Part shown: positions 59,345-64,000 of the stretch, piece by piece
How positions within the stretch are numbered: position 1 is the stretch's first letter
Layout of the letters: the number at the start of each line of letters is the position of its first letter
Assembly: GCA_010015655.1 (NCBI GenBank)
Contig: ML976659.1
Location: forward strand, 124,001-188,000
DNA length: 64,000 nucleotides
From: Bimuria novae-zelandiae CBS 107.79
Taxonomy: Eukaryota > Ascomycota > Dothideomycetes > Pleosporales > Didymosphaeriaceae
Reading direction: 5' to 3'
The notes under the pieces: generated by a model
The model's database searches: none
Told to the model about the DNA's origin: nothing
Seen by the model: the letters and a program-made list of their open reading frames with translations, nothing else
Made by a program: the position numbers and the translations under genes

Positions 59345-60087
59345 TCAGTTCACCTGGCGCTCGTTGATCAAGGCAGCGCTGCTGAAGCCACGAGCCTTCA
59401 GAGCCTCGATGAGTCCGCTGGTCCAGGTGGTACGCTTGGAGTTGGCAGTGCGTGTGATTGGCTCGGCCTCAGGCTCGCGCTTGGAGTTGGCAGTGCGTGT
59501 GATTGGCTCGGCCTCAGGCTNNNNNNNNNNNNNNNNNNNNNNNNNNNNNNNNNNNNNNNNNNNNNNNNNNNNNNNNNNNNNNNNNNNNNNNNNNNNNNNN
59601 NNNNNNNNNNNNNNNNNNNNNNNNNNNNNNNNNNNNNNNNNNNNNNNNNNNNNNNNNNNNNNNNNNNNNNNNNNNNNNNNNNNNNNNNNNNNNNNNNNNN
59701 NNNNNNNNNNNNNNNNNNNNNNNNNNNNNNNNNNNNNNNNNNNNNNNNNNNNNNNNNNNNNNNNNNNNNNNNNNNNNNNNNNNNNNNNNNNNNNNNNNNN
59801 NNNNNNNNNNNNNNNGTGATTGGCTCGGCCTCAGGCTCGCGCTTGGAGTTGGCAGTGCGTGTGATTGGCTCGGCCTCAGGCTCGCGCTTGGAGTTGGCAG
59901 TGCGTGTGATGCGTGCCTCTACAGCCTCGATAGCCTCGACTGATCTTTGGCCGCTCTTTGTGAAGCGCGCCTCGAGCACATCCTCAATAGCTCGGTTATC
60001 AACTTTCCTGGTCCATGGCTCGGGCCCCGGGAGCGGTGCGGCAAGAGCGCTGGCGGCGATGGTTGCGATGATGAATGCGGAACGCAT
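59345..60087 (-). CDS. Precursor C: Kex2-type repeat secreted peptide precursor
   Basis: Starts MRSAFIIATIAASALAAPLP (signal peptide of about 17), followed by an acidic pro-region with two EAR motifs (EDVLEARFTKSGQR, EAIEAVEARI). From residue 60 come tandem perfect repeats of 15 residues, ITRTANSKREPEAEP, encoded by identical 45-nt units. The array is interrupted by an N gap (59521-59815). After the last KR there is a distinct 28-residue tail, TTWTSGLIEALKAR then GFSSAALINERQVN, ending at TGA 59345-59347. The KR followed by alternating Glu-Pro/Glu-Ala is the layout of alpha-factor precursors, where Kex2 cuts after KR and a dipeptidyl aminopeptidase trims X-Ala/X-Pro. By analogy the released unit would be ITRTANS or EPEAEPITRTANS. 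It has no Trp/Cys typical of ascomycete alpha pheromones, so it is not an ordinary pheromone. It could be a modified-peptide precursor or a wall or effector peptide; function unknown. Confidence 0.8.
59436..59910 (-). repeat. 45-bp tandem repeat array in precursor C, with gap
   Basis: Units at 59436-59480 and 59481-59520 (partial), the gap, then the end of a unit to 59842, a full unit 59843-59887 and 23 bp of another to 59910. Visible units are identical at the nucleotide level. The N run places the two sides 2 nt out of the 45-nt register, so its length is only an estimate. Confidence 0.92.
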
Positions 60088-60275
60088 GTTGTCGGTTGTG
60101 TGGATTACTTGATGAAGTGTTGGTTTTTTGGATTTTTTGGATGTTGATTGCAGGTAGTGCACAGCACGTGAAAGTGATTAAAGCAGTAAAAGTAGGCACA
60201 GCCTATGATTAGAAGTTGAGTTGCAAAGAATGCGTTGGGAAGATCCGGATCCTCTGCCCTTCGAAAGACGGGCCT
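60088..60275 (-). promoter_or_regulatory. Conserved upstream blocks of precursor C
   Basis: On the + strand the blocks are gtagtgcacagcac (60154-60167), gcagtaaaagtaggcacag (60183-60201) and ctctgcccttcgaaagac (60252-60269). The same blocks, in the same order, lie upstream of precursor B, and the last two upstream of precursor A. Confidence 0.6.
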
Positions 60276-60774
60276 TGACGGTCCCTTTATTCATTTGAAA
60301 CGGTGTGTGGAGGAGAATGCCATCAGGTCCGGTGTGTACATTGATTGGCTCAGCGTTAAAGTGACTTTGGCTGCTGAAGCGCTGGGATGTTGATGTTGTG
60401 TCTCGCATCAACACGAATGCGTGATCGCGTGTTGATAAAAATAAGCAACAATCCAGGCTGTGATAGGCTAGACGACATTGCCGGTAAGCATCCTCTAACC
60501 GCCCGCAACCCGCCAGAGTGGAACAGGGAATCTTCAACCACTGATGTTTGGGGCCAAGGTGGGTCAGTGTCAACCGCTCCCCGCTCTCATATCCATCACG
60601 CACCTGTGCACGTACCATCATGATTAAACGGATGATCAACGTAAGCGCCGGGCTTCTTCGCATAAACTATAAGCCACGCTGAGGCTCCTAACTGGTCGGT
60701 CGACAATTATTGATCCTGCGTGGGTGGGACAGCATGGACCAATGCCTTAATAGATCAGATCTTGGCTCGCTGTA
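60276..60774. other. Intergenic region without recognisable gene
   Basis: Distal upstream region of precursor C up to the TA at the Tc1-like element. A 161-codon open frame (60663-60178, -) overlaps the conserved promoter blocks and is not believed. Confidence 0.5.
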
Positions 60775-62089
60775 CAAGGGGGGTGAATAATCGGATTATT
60801 TTGTGGGTCCGGTACGCCCGGGCTATAGAACCTTATTAAGCCTTTTACGTAAGCTATATTTTCTTATATAAATATAAACTTTTTTAAAATACTAGATATC
60901 TTAGCATGCTTTTATAAAAAAAATACCTAAAATACCTTAATATTAACTTATATATACGGAATGCGCTTATATCTACGCCTTACGCTATAAAGCAGGCTAG
61001 CCCTATAAATAAATTTTTAAAAAGCTTAATATACTTTATAATATAGTAAGGCACTGCGTACAAAGCTATATTACTTTTATAAAATTTATAGGTTATTATC
61101 CTAGCTAGCGCCCTCTATTTAATACGTCTATAAAATACTACCTAATTAATTATATTACTACTAATTATAAGTAATATCTTAAGCCTCTATACTAAATTAC
61201 TTGAGAACTTAAGATTTAGTACTATTTAAAAACTTTTTTAAAGGCCTTCTTCTCTTAGCACTATTATTAACGTGTTACTACTGAAAAATTTAGCTTAATA
61301 AAATTTATATATAAAAATGGTTATTTTAAAGCAACTTTATAGTTAAATAGCTAGCTAGCGTGTGGGCTTAAATAATATAAAGTAATAAGGCTATATTTAC
61401 TATAAGTAAAAAAACGTTATATATTACTTATTAACTTAAAAAAAAGTTCTTACCTAATTACTATATTTTTAAATTTAAAGGCTACGCTAGCTTATTTATA
61501 TAGGCTTATATTAGTAGTAATAGTAGTAAAAGTTTTCTATTAATCTAAAATTAAGAGCTATAGAGAAATTTTAACTTTTTTTTATATATATAGCGCGTAT
61601 AGATATATATTAAGGCCTTTAGATAAGAGCATAAGCTTTTTAAAATAGGCCTTAATAATAGTTTTTTTTATATAAGATAGAGTAAGTAGCTATATAGCTA
61701 AAACTACAAGATTTTTTTTTTAAAAAGTCTCTTTACCTACTATAGTAGTCCTTAAACTTACTAGATCTAAATCCTATTAAAAATATATAATAACTACTTA
61801 AAAGTAGAGTGCGAAAATAATATTCTACTACTAAAAAGAACCTTAAGTAATATATTAAGAAAGAATAGGCTTAAATTACTTCTTAAGAAATTAGAAAATA
61901 TATATCTAATATAAATAAGTATTATAGAGCTATAATTTCTGCTTAGGGAGGGTATACGCTATACTAAGCTATTTACGCGGTAATTTTTTGTATATAATAA
62001 TATAGTACAAAATTATAACTAGTTCTATGAGCTTCTATGGCCCCAGCTCCAGAGAAACCCACATAACAATCCGATTATTCACCCCCCTT
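60775..62089 (+). mobile_element. Tc1/mariner-like transposon relic, copy 1
   Basis: About 1.3 kb with inverted ends CAAGGGGGGTGAATAATCGG on the left and its complement at the right (62068-62089). TA precedes the left end. A decayed transposase is on the + strand; near 61755-61850 LNLLDLNPIKNI-LLKSRVRK corresponds to the SPDLNPIENxW...KxR box. Heavily RIP-eroded. Confidence 0.75.
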
Positions 62090-63732
62090 ATAGAACTAGT
62101 TATAATTTTATACTATATTATATATAAAAAATTACCGCGTAAATAGCTTAGTATAGCGTATGCCCTCCCTAAGTAGAAATTATAGTTCTATAAAGCTTAT
62201 TTATATTAGATGTATATTTCTTAATTTCTTAAGGAGTAATTTATGCCTATTTTTTTTTAATATATTACCTAAGATCCTTTTTAGTAGTAGGATATTATTT
62301 TTGCACTCTACTTTTAAGTAATTACTATATATTTTTAATAGGATTTAAATTTAGTAAGTTTAACAGCTACTATAGCAGGTAAAAAGCCTTCTTATAAATG
62401 AATTTCTTAGTAGTTTTAGCTATATAGCTACTTACTCTATCCTGTATAAGCAAGCTATTATTGTAACAGGAACAATCGCTCGTCGACACGAGAACCCTTG
62501 GCCAGTCAAGACAGGATTCGAGATCATCCGAAAACCGACACTCATCCGTATCGGACTAATTTCGGATCTATCAGACCGATGGGGAAATACGCATCCGATT
62601 CGGAGCTATTTCGGATCCATTAGACCGACGGTCAACCTATGGCAGATATGTGCTAGCTAGCCACTTAGGAAGAGGTGTATTTAGAGGAGCTTAGGGCCTT
62701 TATAGTTTAGTATCTTTTCCGTATTCTTTCGTACTAGTCCTATAGGCACTTAATTTATTCGAGGCTACTTTCTTATCTACGCACTCCTATATGCCTCTGC
62801 TAAAAGATACGCCAATATTAATCCTTTGAGTGACCTGCGCCGATACAATTATTAAGGCCTATTTTAAAAAGTTTATACTCTTGCCTAAAGGCCTTAATAT
62901 ATAGCTATACACGCTATATATATAAAAGAAAGTTAAAATTTCCTTATAGCTCTTAATCCTAGATTAATAGAGAACTCTTACTATTATTACTACTAATATA
63001 AGCCTATATAAATAAGCTAGCGTAGCCTTTAAATTTAAGAATATAGTAGTTAAGTAAGAACTTCTTTTTAAGTTAATAAGTAATATATAACTTTTTTTTA
63101 CTTATAGTAAATGTAGCCTTATTACTTTATATTATTCGAGCCTACACGCTAGCTAGCTATTTAACTATAAAGTTACTTTAAAATAACCTTTTTTATATAT
63201 AGATCTTATTACACTAAGGTTTCTTAGTAGCGACACGTTAGTAATAGTACTAAAAGGAAAAGGCCTTTAAAAGAGTTTTTAAATAGTACTAGATTTAAAG
63301 TTCTTAAGTAATTTAATATAGAGGCTTAAGACGTTACTTATAATTAATAATAATATAATTAATTAGGCAGCATTTTATAGACGTATTAAATAAAGGGCTC
63401 TAGCTAGGGCGATAACCTATAAGCTTTATAATAGTAATATAGCTCTATGCGTAGTACCTTACTATATTATAAGATATACTAAGCTTTTTAAAGATTTATT
63501 TATAAGACTAGCCTGCCTTATAGCGTAAGGCGTAGATATAAGCGCGTTCTATATATATAAATTAATATTAAGATATTTTAAGTATTTTTTTATAAGAGCA
63601 TGCTAAGATATCTAGCGTTTTAAAAAAGTTTATATTTATATAAGAAAATATAGCTTACGTAGAAGGCTTAATAAGGTTCTATAGCCTAGGCGTACCGAAC
63701 CCACAAAACAATCCGATTATTCACCCCCCTTG
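62090..63732 (-). mobile_element. Tc1/mariner-like transposon relic, copy 2, inverted
   Basis: Reverse-oriented copy of the element at 60775-62089, with outer end ...ACCCCCCTTG followed by TA (63733-63734). It lacks its inner terminal repeat (it stops where copy 1 has ttctat|gagc) and is split by the 386-bp LTR at 62462-62847. Together the two copies form a near-palindromic 3-kb block flanked by TA. Confidence 0.75.
62462..62847 (+). repeat. Solo LTR, 386 bp, with target duplication
   Basis: TGTAACAGGAACAATCG...GCGCCGATACA with a perfect 5-bp duplication ATTAT on both sides, inserted in transposon copy 2. An inverted copy lies at 38044-38639. Confidence 0.85.
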
Positions 63733-63734
63733 TA

Positions 63735-64000
63735 TCTTAACTGTGCGTGGAAGTTCCTGCAAGGCAACCGAACTGCCATGGTCAATTCGGAAGGTAGCCA
63801 GTGCGCAATCCTTGCCAGACGGGCTTTGCCTGTGTGATAACGGAGAGACTGTGCATGCTGTATACAGGTGATAGCATGAATCGATGAGTAGTGGGGCTTA
63901 GCGCAAGGGCCATGGAAGTGTATCGAATATTCCTTACTCCAATAGAAATCAGTATATATTTCATGAATCACCTATGACTAACAATGCGTGGCTATCCACC
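63735..64000. other. GC-normal sequence at the right edge
   Basis: Normal composition, continuing the flank interrupted at 60774. Short open frames have no recognisable features. Confidence 0.5.

Noticed and set aside
59398..59520. SLRPSQSHALPTPS repeats as the C terminus of precursor C
   Set aside because: This is the wrong frame of the 45-nt repeat, produced because the N run is not in register; the correct frame continues EPEAEPITRTANSKR and ends at 59345.
59345..60087. Precursor C as a normal alpha mating pheromone gene
   Set aside because: The layout is similar, but the repeated unit lacks the Trp/Cys/Gly-Gln pattern of ascomycete alpha pheromones, and the 28-residue C-terminal peptide is unlike them.
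60178..60663. 161-codon minus-strand ORF upstream of precursor C
   Set aside because: It covers the conserved promoter blocks shared with A and B, and its composition is not protein-like.

Overview
The window is eukaryotic and looks like a filamentous ascomycete (Pezizomycotina, most likely a Dothideomycete). Genes carry short 46-104 bp GT-AG introns with CTAAC/CTGAC-type branch points. They encode fungal families (Zn2Cys6 regulator, AA9 lytic polysaccharide monooxygenase, DUF1996, DUF3176), and long AT-rich blocks hold transposons eroded in the style of repeat-induced point mutation (RIP). In those blocks TpA is very frequent, CpA/TpG are scarce, and many CpG remain. A closer taxonomic call is inference.

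Layout. 1-440 is the edge of an AT-rich block. 0.5-28 kb is a gene-rich segment of normal composition. It holds a broken gene (507-1461, -), a secreted/membrane Cys-rich gene with an in-frame stop (1620-2574, -), vacuolar alkaline phosphatase (3264-5180, +), a four-helix membrane protein (5396-6529, -), a Zn2Cys6 transcription factor with five exons (7193-9735, -), ribosomal protein eL34 (10594-11068, -) and the spliceosome core protein Prp8 (11808-18983, +). These are followed by an AA9 LPMO (19854-20785, +), a RING/membrane protein (21365-21931, -), a small secreted Cys-rich protein (22831-23097, -), a seven-exon DUF1996 secreted protein (23779-25170, +) and two paralogous repeat-bearing secreted precursors (25656-26374 and 27216-27773, both -).

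28.4-63.7 kb is mostly a nested transposon landscape. It holds copia relics (about 28.9-30.7 kb), a Tc1/mariner element (34406-36383) carrying a solo LTR, a Gypsy element on + (38874-45663, 394-bp LTRs, target duplication AAGGC) and a Gypsy element on - (47049-56520, 445-bp LTRs, target duplication TTATT). The second Gypsy is invaded by a Fot1/pogo-like transposon (48959-50805, TA duplication) and a solo LTR (47821-48251, CTTTA duplication). Further on are a mariner-type relic (about 56.5-58.25 kb) and an inverted Tc1-like pair (60775-63732). Two islands of normal composition survive: a DUF3176 membrane protein gene (31709-34195, -) and a third repeat-bearing secreted precursor (59345-60087, -).

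The most interesting system is that three-member precursor family (A 25656-26374, B 27216-27773, C 59345-60087). All have a near-identical signal peptide start, dibasic KR sites, Glu/Pro/Ala spacers and tandem repeats, and they share upstream sequence blocks. C has perfect 45-nt repeats encoding KR-EPEAEP-ITRTANS, an architecture like alpha-factor precursors and other Kex2-processed repeat proteins. A and B are interrupted by stops. No partner gene for peptide modification is visible here, so the peptide's fate is inference.

Assembly caveats: runs of N at 6862-6901 and 59521-59815, a 96-nt poly-C at 4444-4539 that hides a splice donor, and a poly-C abutting the first gap. I saw no convincing tRNA, rRNA or CRISPR.
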